From positions 1 to 64,000 of the forward strand of contig DEMH01000006.1 of NCBI GenBank assembly GCA_002354805.1: 64,000 nucleotides of DNA, read 5' to 3'. The translations under genes and the position numbers were made by a program. Below are positions 1 through 8,722 of the stretch, piece by piece (within the stretch, counting starts at the first letter, position 1; every line of letters begins with the position of its first letter). The notes under the pieces are model-generated. The model was given only the letters and a program-made list of their open reading frames with translations, was not told the origin of the DNA and searched no databases. The DNA is from Gammaproteobacteria bacterium UBA2675 (GTDB lineage: Bacteria > Pseudomonadota > Gammaproteobacteria > Pseudomonadales > Pseudohongiellaceae).

Positions 1-425
1 CTGGTTTGGAGAGATGGTATCTCGTCAGGTTTTCCTCGCTCCTTGCCACCCTATCCCCGAGACCTCGATCTGACCACAGTGCCTATTCCCGCTGTTCTAT
101 ATACACTCACCTGCGAGCCTTGGTGCCTGCGTCAAACTTACACTTCGTCGCGTTTTACGCCACTCCCGGCACTTCGATTGGGCGGTGTTGCTGCATCTGG
201 CGCTGTGATCTAGTTCAGTGCGTCCGGCGCCGCGATCTGATATCCACCTTCCGGAGCATCCCAGTATGAATGTAATCCCGACGCGGCACTGCGGGTCAAT
301 CGAGGCAGTGCTTTCGGAGGGGGTAACGCGAGCGACGAAAACTTGAGGAGGAGCATTACCCCCTTCGGAAGTGATGCCGGATGCGATACGCCGCGAGTGT
401 GTATGCAGCGGTTCGGAATAGCGTG
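1..425. other. gene-free left edge with a hairpin
   Basis: No convincing gene is visible on either strand. The only open frame of note (6-269, plus) has a cysteine- and arginine-rich composition unlike a real protein and no ribosome-binding site. The stretch does hold a clear inverted repeat (listed separately at 311-371), downstream of the TonB-like gene on the minus strand. It may be the end of a transcription unit or part of an RNA whose rest lies outside the window; I do not recognise it. Confidence 0.5.
311..371. repeat. inverted repeat / stem-loop
   Basis: The left arm 311-326 (CTTTCGGAGGGGGTAA) pairs with the right arm 356-371 (TTACCCCCTTCGGAAG) at 14 of 16 positions across a 29-base loop. 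There is no T-run on either side, so it is not a typical intrinsic terminator. It lies 55 bases beyond the stop of the minus-strand TonB-like gene and could be a 3' mRNA-stabilising structure or a dispersed repeat. Confidence 0.6.
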
Positions 426-1205
426 TTACTGACCCATTACGGCGCGGCGGGTGCGGGTTGAGCTGAGAGTGCTGTCGACGACGTTGAGGTTGTCCTGGAC
501 TCGTGCTTGGGTTTCGTTGAATTCCTCACCAGTTTCGACCGGGTCGGTTGGCAGCGGGACAGCGAACAGCAGGGCGGCGGGGTGTTGTTCGGCGCTGGCG
601 TAATCATAGCCTGGATCTTCATCACCGCAGTCGATCAGTTCGCTGAAGCGCTGCCGGGTATCGCAGTCGATAGTGTTGTTGCGTCGAATGGCTTCGCTGC
701 GCTGCACTGCGCGGCGGATGTCCGGCAGGGTGGGTGCCAGCAGTCTGGGTGCATCTGAGGGCTCGGGCTCGCTGATGCTCGGTAGGGATTCGACAACTTC
801 AATCGTTGCTGGTGGTTCCGCAGCTGGTGTTACTGGTGTTGGCTCTGATGCAACCTGCTGGGGTGGCTGCTCCACTGGGGCAACTTCGGCAGGTTCCGGT
901 GTGGTCGCTTCAGGCGCGACCTCTACCTGTTGTTGAGGCTCAGGAGCGGGGGGCGTGGGTGCCACAAGCGTGATTTGAATACGGCTGGAAGATTCTGTCT
1001 CTGGAATCGATGAGGGGCCCAGACCAAAGCGCACTGACAGACCAATGAGTGTTGCGTGCAGACAGACACTGATTAGCAGCAAGCCCAGAAAGCGACGGTC
1101 TCTGACGACTGATATTCTGTCGTTGCGCTCATCAAAATCCCAATCCTGATCACCACTCGACCCGATGTCGGGGAGCTGCAGCGTGGGGAGTTGGCGATCA
1201 TCCAT
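426..1205 (-). CDS. proline-rich TonB-like envelope protein
   Basis: A 259-residue protein with a cytoplasmic N-terminus, one membrane anchor (about residues 38-60), then a long periplasmic stretch rich in Pro, Glu, Ala and Val (about 80-165). This layout is that of TonB/TolA-type energy transducers or other periplasm-spanning linkers. The C-terminal 90 residues carry two cysteines (CDTRQRFSELIDCG) but show no recognisable TonB C-terminal domain (no YP-x-A-x-x-x-G motif), so calling it TonB would be too strong. It is the last gene of a minus-strand series (uvrA, dacB, this gene), 71 bases after dacB. Function inferred only from architecture; it could be a divergent TonB or an unrelated cell-envelope linker. 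Confidence 0.65.
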   Translation of the reverse strand: MDDRQLPTLQLPDIGSSGDQDWDFDERNDRISVVRDRRFLGLLLISVCLHATLIGLSVRFGLGPSSIPETESSSRIQITLVAPTPPAPEPQQQVEVAPEATTPEPAEVAPVEQPPQQVASEPTPVTPAAEPPATIEVVESLPSISEPEPSDAPRLLAPTLPDIRRAVQRSEAIRRNNTIDCDTRQRFSELIDCGDEDPGYDYASAEQHPAALLFAVPLPTDPVETGEEFNETQARVQDNLNVVDSTLSSTRTRRAVMGQ

Positions 1206-1276
1206 AAAACTGGCCGAATGCGGGGAAACAGCTGAGTTTGACCTGTCTTTCGAGCTTCAGTTCCCGATGCAGGCTA

Positions 1277-2746
1277 CTACTGCTGGCCTGCCCATCGCAA
1301 CAGAGCGTCCCCGAGTTCCTGGCCAGTGCCCCGGTCGGCGCCCGGGTGATTTACCAGCGCTGCGACGACATAACGTTTACCCGACGCGCCCAGCACGTAT
1401 CCGGTGACTCCGGCGACGCCGTTAAGTGAACCTGTCTTCACGTGGATTCTTCCGGTGGCTGATTCATCGGCCAGTCTGTCCCGCATGGTGCCATCCAGGC
1501 CCGCCAATGGGAGCGAGGCGATGAACTCAGGCATGATGGGCTGCTGCCATCCATGCAACATCAGGTCCGCCAGCAGCCTGGCTGACAGTCTTGTGTCGCG
1601 CGAGAGTCCGGAGCCGTTGGCAATGCTCAGTGTGCTGCGGTCGATCTGCAACTCATCCAGGTAGGCGTGGATGGCAGCGATGCCTTTGTCGACTGTTGCA
1701 GGCGGAGCGCTGTGATGAAGCCCGAGCGTCAGCAACAACTGCCGGGTCATCATGTTATTACTGTACTTGTTGATGGATGTGACGATATCCCCGAGTGGTG
1801 GTGACTGCCAGATCACCAGGGGCTCGCCAGCAGGCGGTGATTCGATTGCCGGAAGTTCCGACAGTCGGTAGCTGCCGGCCAGTGTGCCGCCCAGCTCGGT
1901 CCAGAGCTGCCGGAACAGTTCGTAGGTGTAACCGGGCGCGTCCATCACCGAACGTGTCATCGCATATTCATCGCATCGCGACGGAAATGAGCCGCTGAAT
2001 ATCACCGTCTGATTGTTGCGATCCTCATTGAAACTGATCCCGCGTTGAAAACCGGTACAGGCACCTGCCTGCAAACGCAGGCGATTGTCGATGTTCAGTC
2101 CGGGAAGGGGCGGGTCGGCCTCGATACGCACGTCCCGGCCGTTAGCGGCCGGATAAAAATAAAACGTCACGGCCTGAAAGTTGGTGATGGCGGCATGTGG
2201 CAACACGTTATAGGCGCGATTGGATTGTGCATCCAGGCTCTCTTCCTGAGACACGGATGGATCATAAAGTGAGGCATCGATCAGCAGGTCACCGGAGATG
2301 TGTTGAACGCCGCGACGTTGCAGTGTCTTCAGCATGCTGCGGAAGTGCTCTTCAACCAGGAAGGGGTCGCCACCGCCACGCAGCAGCAGGTCGCCATTAA
2401 GCGTGCCGTCAGATATGGCACCCAGCGCGTAGAGTTCAGTGCGCCAGGTGTAAGTGGGTCCCAGTATGTCCAGTGCCGCCAGTGTTGTCAGTGTCTTGAT
2501 GGTTGATGCCGGATTCAGCGGCAGTTCTGCATTGACAGACAATAGCGGCGTGTCGCTGCCGATTTCCTGGACCAGAAGTGCATAGGCATCGCTGGGGAAC
2601 TGGTGACCATCGACGACGACGCGCACCGGGCCAGGCAAATCGGCTGGTTGTGCATGGGATGTTAAAGGAAGTATGGACAGCAGGGTCAGTAGTGACAGTC
2701 TGCCCGCGGCATGTCTGACAGTGGAAATAATTGAGCAGGGTGTCAT
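1277..2746 (-). CDS. dacB: D-alanyl-D-alanine carboxypeptidase/endopeptidase (PBP4 type)
   Basis: Periplasmic penicillin-binding protein of the S13 peptidase family, which trims or cleaves D-Ala cross-links in peptidoglycan. The 489 residues match the family's usual length. Seen: a signal peptide ending near residue 32 (SHA-QP), the SxxK motif STIK at 81-84 carrying the acyl-enzyme serine, an SxN motif (SNN, near 333) and the KTG triad (VKTGSLNG, near 440). It lies 130 bases downstream of the giant uvrA and 71 bases upstream of the TonB-like gene on the same strand, so co-transcription is possible but not shown. All catalytic motifs look intact. Confidence 0.93.
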   Translation of the reverse strand: MTPCSIISTVRHAAGRLSLLTLLSILPLTSHAQPADLPGPVRVVVDGHQFPSDAYALLVQEIGSDTPLLSVNAELPLNPASTIKTLTTLAALDILGPTYTWRTELYALGAISDGTLNGDLLLRGGGDPFLVEEHFRSMLKTLQRRGVQHISGDLLIDASLYDPSVSQEESLDAQSNRAYNVLPHAAITNFQAVTFYFYPAANGRDVRIEADPPLPGLNIDNRLRLQAGACTGFQRGISFNEDRNNQTVIFSGSFPSRCDEYAMTRSVMDAPGYTYELFRQLWTELGGTLAGSYRLSELPAIESPPAGEPLVIWQSPPLGDIVTSINKYSNNMMTRQLLLTLGLHHSAPPATVDKGIAAIHAYLDELQIDRSTLSIANGSGLSRDTRLSARLLADLMLHGWQQPIMPEFIASLPLAGLDGTMRDRLADESATGRIHVKTGSLNGVAGVTGYVLGASGKRYVVAALVNHPGADRGTGQELGDALLRWAGQQ

Positions 2747-2876
2747 ATCAATAAATGGTCGCCGTTCAGGAATAGAAGCTGATCTGTGGAGACAGTGTAT
2801 GCTGAAATTCGCGCAAGCTCCAACGGTGGCGCAGGGGCGGTATTGCCCAACTGCGCCAGTGACTCAGACAATGCGC

Positions 2877-5800
2877 CTAAAGGGCACTCAAGTACCGCCC
2901 AGTGTGCGATCGCTTGCTGCGAGCCACTTTCTCAGGTTTGCCCTGCGCCACCACCTTGCCGCCCTTGTCGCCGCCTTCCGGCCCCATGTCAATGACCCAG
3001 TCAGCCTCGGTGATCACGTCCAGGTTGTGCTCGATGACAATGACCGAATTGCCGGCATCAACCAGGCGGTGCAGCACGCGCAACAGCTTTTCGACATCGG
3101 CCATGTGCAGGCCGACTGTGGGTTCGTCCAGTACATAGAGCTTGTGCGGCGGTTTGCTGCCGCGCAGACTCAGGTGTGGTTTGGCCTTGGCCAGCTCGGC
3201 GACCAGTTTGATGCGCTGGGCCTCTCCGCCGCTGAGTGTCGGACTCTGTTGGCCCAGGGTCAGATAACCAACGCCAACATCCTGCAGCAGCTTCAGTGGG
3301 TGATGCACGGATGGTACTGATTCAAAAAAGTCGACAGCCTCGTCAACATTCATGGCCAGCACTTCGCCAATGTGTTTGCCCTTGTATTGTACCGACAGGG
3401 TTTCATCATTGAACCGCCAGCCACCGCAGGCTTCGCAGTCCACGCGTACATCGGGCAGGAAATTCATCTCGATCTTCTGCATGCCATTGCCGCTGCAGGT
3501 TTCGCAGCGCCCGCCGGAAACGTTGAAGGAGAAACGGCCGGGCAGGTAGCCGCGCAGTCTGGCATCGACGGTGTCGGCGAACAGTTTGCGGATGGTGTCC
3601 CAGATGCCGATATAACTGGCAGGGCAGGAGCGCGGTGTTTTGCCAATCGGTGTCTGATCCACCTGCAGCACGCTGTTGATACCCTGCCAGCCGTCAATGG
3701 ACTCGCAGCCCTGCCAGTTGCTCTTACGTTTGCTGCCTTTAGCCTTGCCACGTTTATTGTTGGCGATTACCAGATCTCGCAGGTTGTCGTACAGGACGCC
3801 ACGAATCAGTGTGCTTTTGCCACCACCACTGACGCCACTGACCACCACCAGTTGCCGCAGCGGGATATCGATGTCGACATTACGCAGATTGTTCTGACTG
3901 GCGCCGCGTATCTGCAGTGTTTCTTTTTCCTGCCGCAGACGAAGCGTGTCATCGCGCAGATCAGGCAGTGGGTGGCGCATGGGGTTGGCAAGAAACTGCC
4001 CGGTCAGAGACTTTTTGTTTTTCTTGAGCTGCTCAAGCGTGCCGGTTGCCACAATTTCACCACCATTGACACCAGCGCCCGGACCGACATCGATCAGGTG
4101 GTCCGCCTCGGCCATGGTGGCGTCATCGTGCTCAACAACAATCACGGTATTACCGTGTTGCTGCAGCTCCCGCAGCGTCGCGATCAGCAGGGTATTGTCG
4201 CGGGCATGCAGACCGATAGTGGGCTCATCCAGAATGTAACAGACGCCCTGCAGATTGGATCCCAGCTGTGAGGCCAGCCGGATTCGCTGTGCCTCGCCGC
4301 CACTGAGCGTGGGCGCGGCACGATCAAGGCTCAGATAGCCCAGTCCGACTTTCTGCAGGAAGTGCAATCGACCATTGAGCTCGGGCAGTATGTCACGGGC
4401 GATGGCCAGCTGCTTGGTATCCAGTTTGATTTTGCCAATGTGGGTGGCAGCCGCATCGACGGACAGCCGTGTCAATTCAGCAATACTCTGGTTCTGGAAA
4501 CGAACCGCCAGTGCCGTCGGATTGAGACGACTGCCGTTACAGCTGCGACAGACTTTGGCGGGTTGCGCATTGTCGTCTTTGTCCAGGAAGTTTTCTTCTT
4601 CACCAGTCAGCTCTTCATTAAAATCGGCCAGTTGTTCGCCGGTGCCAAAGCAGGATGTGCACCAGCCATGCCGGGAATTAAACGAGAACAGTCGGGGATC
4701 CAGGTCATCAAAGCTGCTGCCACAGCCAGGGCAGGCACGTCGCGTCGAAAACAGGGCGCCAGCTTTGACTTTTTTGCGAGCTTTGCCAGTTGTCCCAGTC
4801 GTCACCTCGGTGACGCTTAACAGACCATTGCCAACGGCCAGCGCTTCACCGATCAACCGGTTCAGTTCGGCTTCATTTTTCTTGTCTATTGCGCAGTCGC
4901 CTATCACGACTTCTATATCGTGTTCCTTGTAGCGATCCAGTACGGGCCAGTCATTGCTGGGCAGTATCTTGCCGTCGGCGCGCAGATGGCTGTAACCCTT
5001 GTTGGCTGCCCAGGCAGCCAGTTCCTTGTATAAACCCTTTCGACCGACCACAACCGGGGCCAGCAGGGTGACCTGACGCCCCTGCCATTCGGATTGCAGC
5101 CGTGACAGAATCATGTCCTGACTCTGAGGTTCTATGGGTACATCGCAATCCGGGCAGTATTGTGTACCCAGTTTGACAAACACCAGGCGCAGAAAGTGAT
5201 AAATCTCGGTCAGTGTGGCGACAGTACTTTTGCGACCGCCACGGCTGGTTCGTTGTTCAATGGCAACAGTAGGCGGGATGCCATGGATGGCATCCACATC
5301 CGGTTTGCTGGCTGGCTGTACAAACTGCCTGGCGTAGGCATTCAGCGATTCCAGATATCGGCGCTGGCCCTCGGCAAATACAAGATCAAACGCCAGTGTG
5401 CTCTTGCCACTACCGCTGACGCCAGTGATGACCGTGAATTGATTCCATGGCAGGCTGACGTCAATATTCTTCAGGTTGTGTTCGCGTGCATGGTGAATCT
5501 GGATCGCCTGTACTGGCTTGACGCGTTTACTGGTGTTTGATGTGCTTGATAGGGTTTTTAAGGCAGTGCCTTGCTTTTTGCCACTACCTTGGTTGCGTTT
5601 TAACTCGGCTTCGTAGTCTCTCAGCGCATGAGCAGTATGGCCTTTGCCGCTGGCTATGAACTGTTTCGGTGTGTCCGCAGCAATCAGCTGCCCACCCTCA
5701 GCGCCACCCTCCGGGCCAATCTCGATCAGCCAGTCTGCTGCACGGATTACGTCCAGATTGTGCTCAATGATCAGCAGCGAATGGCCTGCGTCCAGCAGTT

Positions 5801-8576
5801 TGCGAAACGCTTTCAGCAACACATGGATATCGTGGAAGTGCAGCCCGGTTGTGGGTTCGTCAAACAGGAACAGAATGCCTTTTTCGGATGTCTTGTTTCC
5901 AGAGGATTTCTTGCCAGCAGCCGTTTTGCTGCCAGGCTTTTTGTTACGAACCTGGGCCAAATGTCCGGCCAGTTTCAGGCGCTGTGATTCGCCACCACTA
6001 AGCGTAGGTACCGCCTGCCCCAGTTGCAGGTAGTGCAGTCCGACATCAAGTAGTGGTTGCAGGCAGTTCTGCACCTCGGCATCACCGTCAAAAAACGCCA
6101 GTGCCTCTTCAACTGTCAATTCCAGCACGTCGGCAATGGACAGGGCACGGCGACTGTCATGTGGATCCAGCAGCGTCACTTCGAGAATTTCACGGCGATA
6201 GCGTTTGCCGTTACACTCGCTGCAGCGCAGGTAGACATCGCTGAGGAACTGCATCTCCACATGCTCAAAACCATTGCCAGCGCAGACCGGACAGCGACCG
6301 TTGCCTGAGTTAAAACTGAAAATGCCGGGTTTGTATCCGCGCTCGCGCGCCAGTGGCTGATCAACAAAACGTTTGCGAATAACGTCAAACGCACCGACAT
6401 ATGTGGCCGGGATTGAACGCGTGGTTTTACCCAGTGGGCTTTGATCGACAAACACGATATTACTGATGTGTTCAAAACCACTCAGGCTGTCGTGCGCTCC
6501 CGGTGCCTCGGTGGCGATACCAAATTCACGACACAGACCACGGTACAGGATGTCGCGCATCAGGGTCGATTTGCCAGAGCCGCTGACGCCGGTCAGGCAG
6601 ACCAGTCCTTGCAGCGGAATATCAACATCAACGCCCTTGAGATTGTTCTCACGCGCGCCGCGAATACTGATTCGAGGATCGATTGAACCTTCAGGCTCTG
6701 TGCTGCGGTGTTTTTTAATATCGTACAAGGCAGCAGGCTCAGCAACCGCGTCGAGGGGCTCATCAGCTGCTTCGGCCACCAGCAACTCGCTGCGCAGGTA
6801 CTTTGCTGTCAGTGAATCTTTGTGTTTGAGCAACTGTGCCGGTGTACCCATAAAGCGTACTTCACCGCCACGCTTGCCCGGTCCGGGTCCGATGTCGATA
6901 ATCAGGTCGGCGGCCAGCATGACCTGCGGGTCGTGTTCAACAACGATCAGGGAGTTGCCGGCGTCACGCAGGCGATGCAGTATCCCGACCATGCGCTGCA
7001 TGTCGCGAGTGTGCAGCCCGATGCTGGGTTCATCCAGCACAAACAGGGTATTGACCAGCGATGTGCCCAGCGCCGTTGTCAGGTTGATGCGTTGTACCTC
7101 GCCGCCGCTGAGTGTGCGTGACTGACGATCAAGCGTCAGGTATCCCAGTCCAACATCGAGCAGATATCCGAGGCGGGACCGGATCTCGCCGATCAGTAGC
7201 TCGGTGGCCGCATCCAGCTTGCCGGGCAGGCGCAGTTTCTCAAAAAAACCGGCACAGTCCTGTAATGGAAACTGCATCAGCTCATTGATGGTATAGCTGT
7301 TGTCAGGAATGCCGGTTTCTCCGGCCGCCTGGGGCTGCTGATGCAGCCGCCACCACAATGACTCAGGTTTCAGGCGCGCGCCGTGACAGGCGTGACACTC
7401 GGTGTAGGCGCGGTAACGAGACAGCAGCACGCGCACGTGCATCTTGTAGGCACGACTTTCCAGCCAGGCAAAAAAGCGACGAACGCCGTACCAGACATCC
7501 TTGGCCCAGTCACCTTCGCCTTCCAGTACCCATTCCCGGTCGGCAGCAGTCATTTCCCGCCAAGGGGTGTCCAGCGGAATGCCGCGCTTGCGGGCGAGTT
7601 TCTCCAGGTCAAACTGGCACTCCAGAAAGCTTTTGCTCTGCCAAATTTTGATCGCGCCTTCACGCAGGGTTTTGTTGTGGTCGGGGATGACCAGGTCAAA
7701 ATCCACGTCAATGATGCGACCAAATCCGCGGCAGGTCTCGCAGGCACCTATTGGTGAGTTGAATGAAAACGCACCGGGCCCTGCATCGCTGAATTCGCGC
7801 TCACAGTCCGGACAGTGCAGGTGGCTGGAGAACGCTTTGATCTGTTGCTCGGGCTGCTCGGGTTCGGCGTAAACCAGCACATGCCCACTGCCATGATGCA
7901 ATGCGGTTTCTACAGCTTCGGCCAGGCGACCCAGATTGTCACTGCGCAGCCGCAGACGATCCTGCACCACATGTACCTGATTCTCGTGACTGGCCTGAAT
8001 GCGAGTGTAACCCTGCTGGTTCAGCCACTGGCGCACTTCCTGTTCACTGAAATTATGTGGCACCGATGCCGGAAAGCAGACATGCAGCCTGGCCTCGGCG
8101 GGCAGGCTGGCCTGCAGTTCGGCAACAATGCTTTGTGTCGAGTCTCGTTTGACCTCGCGTCCGCAACCTGGGCAGTGCAGGTGCGACAGCCGCGCAAATA
8201 CCAGCTTGAGATAATCGTTCAGCTCGGTCATGGTGCCGACAGTAGAACGTGAGGTGCGCACCGGATTGGTCTGATCGATGGCAATGGCAGGTGGAATACC
8301 TTCTATGCTGTCGACAGCCGGTTTGTCCATGCGATCCAGAAACTGACGCGCATAGGCAGAAAAAGTCTCCACATAGCGGCGCTGACCTTCGGCGTAGATA
8401 GTGTCGAAAGCCAGTGTGGATTTGCCCGAACCGCTAACGCCAGTGATCACGATCAGTTTGTTGACTGGCAGCTCCAGGCTCAAATTTTTGAGGTTGTTCT
8501 GGCGGGCACCGCGCAGGACAATTGAATCAATCAACGGTGCATTGCGTTTGGCGGACTTGGGGGCAGTTTTGGGCAT
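2877..8576 (-). CDS. uvrA: tandem double-length UvrA-like excinuclease ATPase
   Basis: A 1899-residue protein, about twice the size of standard UvrA (about 940), made of two UvrA units in one unbroken frame. Copy 1 (about 1-985) has Walker A GVSGSGKST near 46 and again near 665, with signature motifs LSGGEVQR and LSGGESQR. After a Lys/Ser/Thr-rich linker, copy 2 (about 1020-1899) has GVSGSGKST near 1053 and GVSGGGKST near 1583, each followed by LSGGEAQR. Zinc-type CxxC pairs occur in both copies. Copy 1 keeps a full insertion domain between its zinc motifs; in copy 2 that segment is cut to about 28 residues. Both keep a region where the UvrB-binding domain normally lies. UvrA recognises DNA damage in nucleotide excision repair as a dimer, so this chain may be a covalent pseudo-dimer. 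Its promoter carries a LexA box. Whether it is the only UvrA of the genome cannot be told here. Confidence 0.93.
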   Translation of the reverse strand: MPKTAPKSAKRNAPLIDSIVLRGARQNNLKNLSLELPVNKLIVITGVSGSGKSTLAFDTIYAEGQRRYVETFSAYARQFLDRMDKPAVDSIEGIPPAIAIDQTNPVRTSRSTVGTMTELNDYLKLVFARLSHLHCPGCGREVKRDSTQSIVAELQASLPAEARLHVCFPASVPHNFSEQEVRQWLNQQGYTRIQASHENQVHVVQDRLRLRSDNLGRLAEAVETALHHGSGHVLVYAEPEQPEQQIKAFSSHLHCPDCEREFSDAGPGAFSFNSPIGACETCRGFGRIIDVDFDLVIPDHNKTLREGAIKIWQSKSFLECQFDLEKLARKRGIPLDTPWREMTAADREWVLEGEGDWAKDVWYGVRRFFAWLESRAYKMHVRVLLSRYRAYTECHACHGARLKPESLWWRLHQQPQAAGETGIPDNSYTINELMQFPLQDCAGFFEKLRLPGKLDAATELLIGEIRSRLGYLLDVGLGYLTLDRQSRTLSGGEVQRINLTTALGTSLVNTLFVLDEPSIGLHTRDMQRMVGILHRLRDAGNSLIVVEHDPQVMLAADLIIDIGPGPGKRGGEVRFMGTPAQLLKHKDSLTAKYLRSELLVAEAADEPLDAVAEPAALYDIKKHRSTEPEGSIDPRISIRGARENNLKGVDVDIPLQGLVCLTGVSGSGKSTLMRDILYRGLCREFGIATEAPGAHDSLSGFEHISNIVFVDQSPLGKTTRSIPATYVGAFDVIRKRFVDQPLARERGYKPGIFSFNSGNGRCPVCAGNGFEHVEMQFLSDVYLRCSECNGKRYRREILEVTLLDPHDSRRALSIADVLELTVEEALAFFDGDAEVQNCLQPLLDVGLHYLQLGQAVPTLSGGESQRLKLAGHLAQVRNKKPGSKTAAGKKSSGNKTSEKGILFLFDEPTTGLHFHDIHVLLKAFRKLLDAGHSLLIIEHNLDVIRAADWLIEIGPEGGAEGGQLIAADTPKQFIASGKGHTAHALRDYEAELKRNQGSGKKQGTALKTLSSTSNTSKRVKPVQAIQIHHAREHNLKNIDVSLPWNQFTVITGVSGSGKSTLAFDLVFAEGQRRYLESLNAYARQFVQPASKPDVDAIHGIPPTVAIEQRTSRGGRKSTVATLTEIYHFLRLVFVKLGTQYCPDCDVPIEPQSQDMILSRLQSEWQGRQVTLLAPVVVGRKGLYKELAAWAANKGYSHLRADGKILPSNDWPVLDRYKEHDIEVVIGDCAIDKKNEAELNRLIGEALAVGNGLLSVTEVTTGTTGKARKKVKAGALFSTRRACPGCGSSFDDLDPRLFSFNSRHGWCTSCFGTGEQLADFNEELTGEEENFLDKDDNAQPAKVCRSCNGSRLNPTALAVRFQNQSIAELTRLSVDAAATHIGKIKLDTKQLAIARDILPELNGRLHFLQKVGLGYLSLDRAAPTLSGGEAQRIRLASQLGSNLQGVCYILDEPTIGLHARDNTLLIATLRELQQHGNTVIVVEHDDATMAEADHLIDVGPGAGVNGGEIVATGTLEQLKKNKKSLTGQFLANPMRHPLPDLRDDTLRLRQEKETLQIRGASQNNLRNVDIDIPLRQLVVVSGVSGGGKSTLIRGVLYDNLRDLVIANNKRGKAKGSKRKSNWQGCESIDGWQGINSVLQVDQTPIGKTPRSCPASYIGIWDTIRKLFADTVDARLRGYLPGRFSFNVSGGRCETCSGNGMQKIEMNFLPDVRVDCEACGGWRFNDETLSVQYKGKHIGEVLAMNVDEAVDFFESVPSVHHPLKLLQDVGVGYLTLGQQSPTLSGGEAQRIKLVAELAKAKPHLSLRGSKPPHKLYVLDEPTVGLHMADVEKLLRVLHRLVDAGNSVIVIEHNLDVITEADWVIDMGPEGGDKGGKVVAQGKPEKVARSKRSHTGRYLSAL

Positions 8577-8604
8577 GGAAATCAGGTCTGGATAAAATGA
8601 AAGA

Positions 8605-8620
8605 CTGTGAATTTATACAG
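8605..8620 (-). promoter_or_regulatory. LexA (SOS) box of uvrA
   Basis: On the minus strand the 16 bases read CTGTATAAATTCACAG, that is CTG-N10-CAG, the gammaproteobacterial LexA operator form, with the left side flanked by TA as in the extended consensus. It lies 29 bases upstream of the uvrA start codon and covers the -10 hexamer TATAAA, so LexA binding would block the promoter. SOS control of uvrA is well established in enterobacteria. Confidence 0.88.
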
Positions 8621-8640
8621 TATTGCTGCGAATGTGTCCA
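8612..8640 (-). promoter_or_regulatory. sigma70-type promoter of uvrA
   Basis: On the minus strand: -35 TGGACA (8640-8635), a 17-base spacer, then -10 TATAAA (8617-8612). Both hexamers match the consensus at five of six positions and the spacing is optimal. The -10 sits inside the LexA box. Confidence 0.75.
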
Positions 8641-8722
8641 TCCAGCTTTTTCAGGCTAAATACGACAAACGCATTTACCTCACTATGCCCTCGGACAAGT
8701 GTCTGGTTCAAGGTAGAATCAC

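Noticed and set aside
6..269. 87-codon plus-strand frame at the left edge
   Set aside because: Unlikely composition (many Cys, Arg and Ser), no ribosome-binding site, no recognisable motif.
3372..4271. 299-codon plus-strand frame
   Set aside because: Exactly antisense to the tandem uvrA, which has clear motifs; an opposite-strand shadow of a GC-rich gene.
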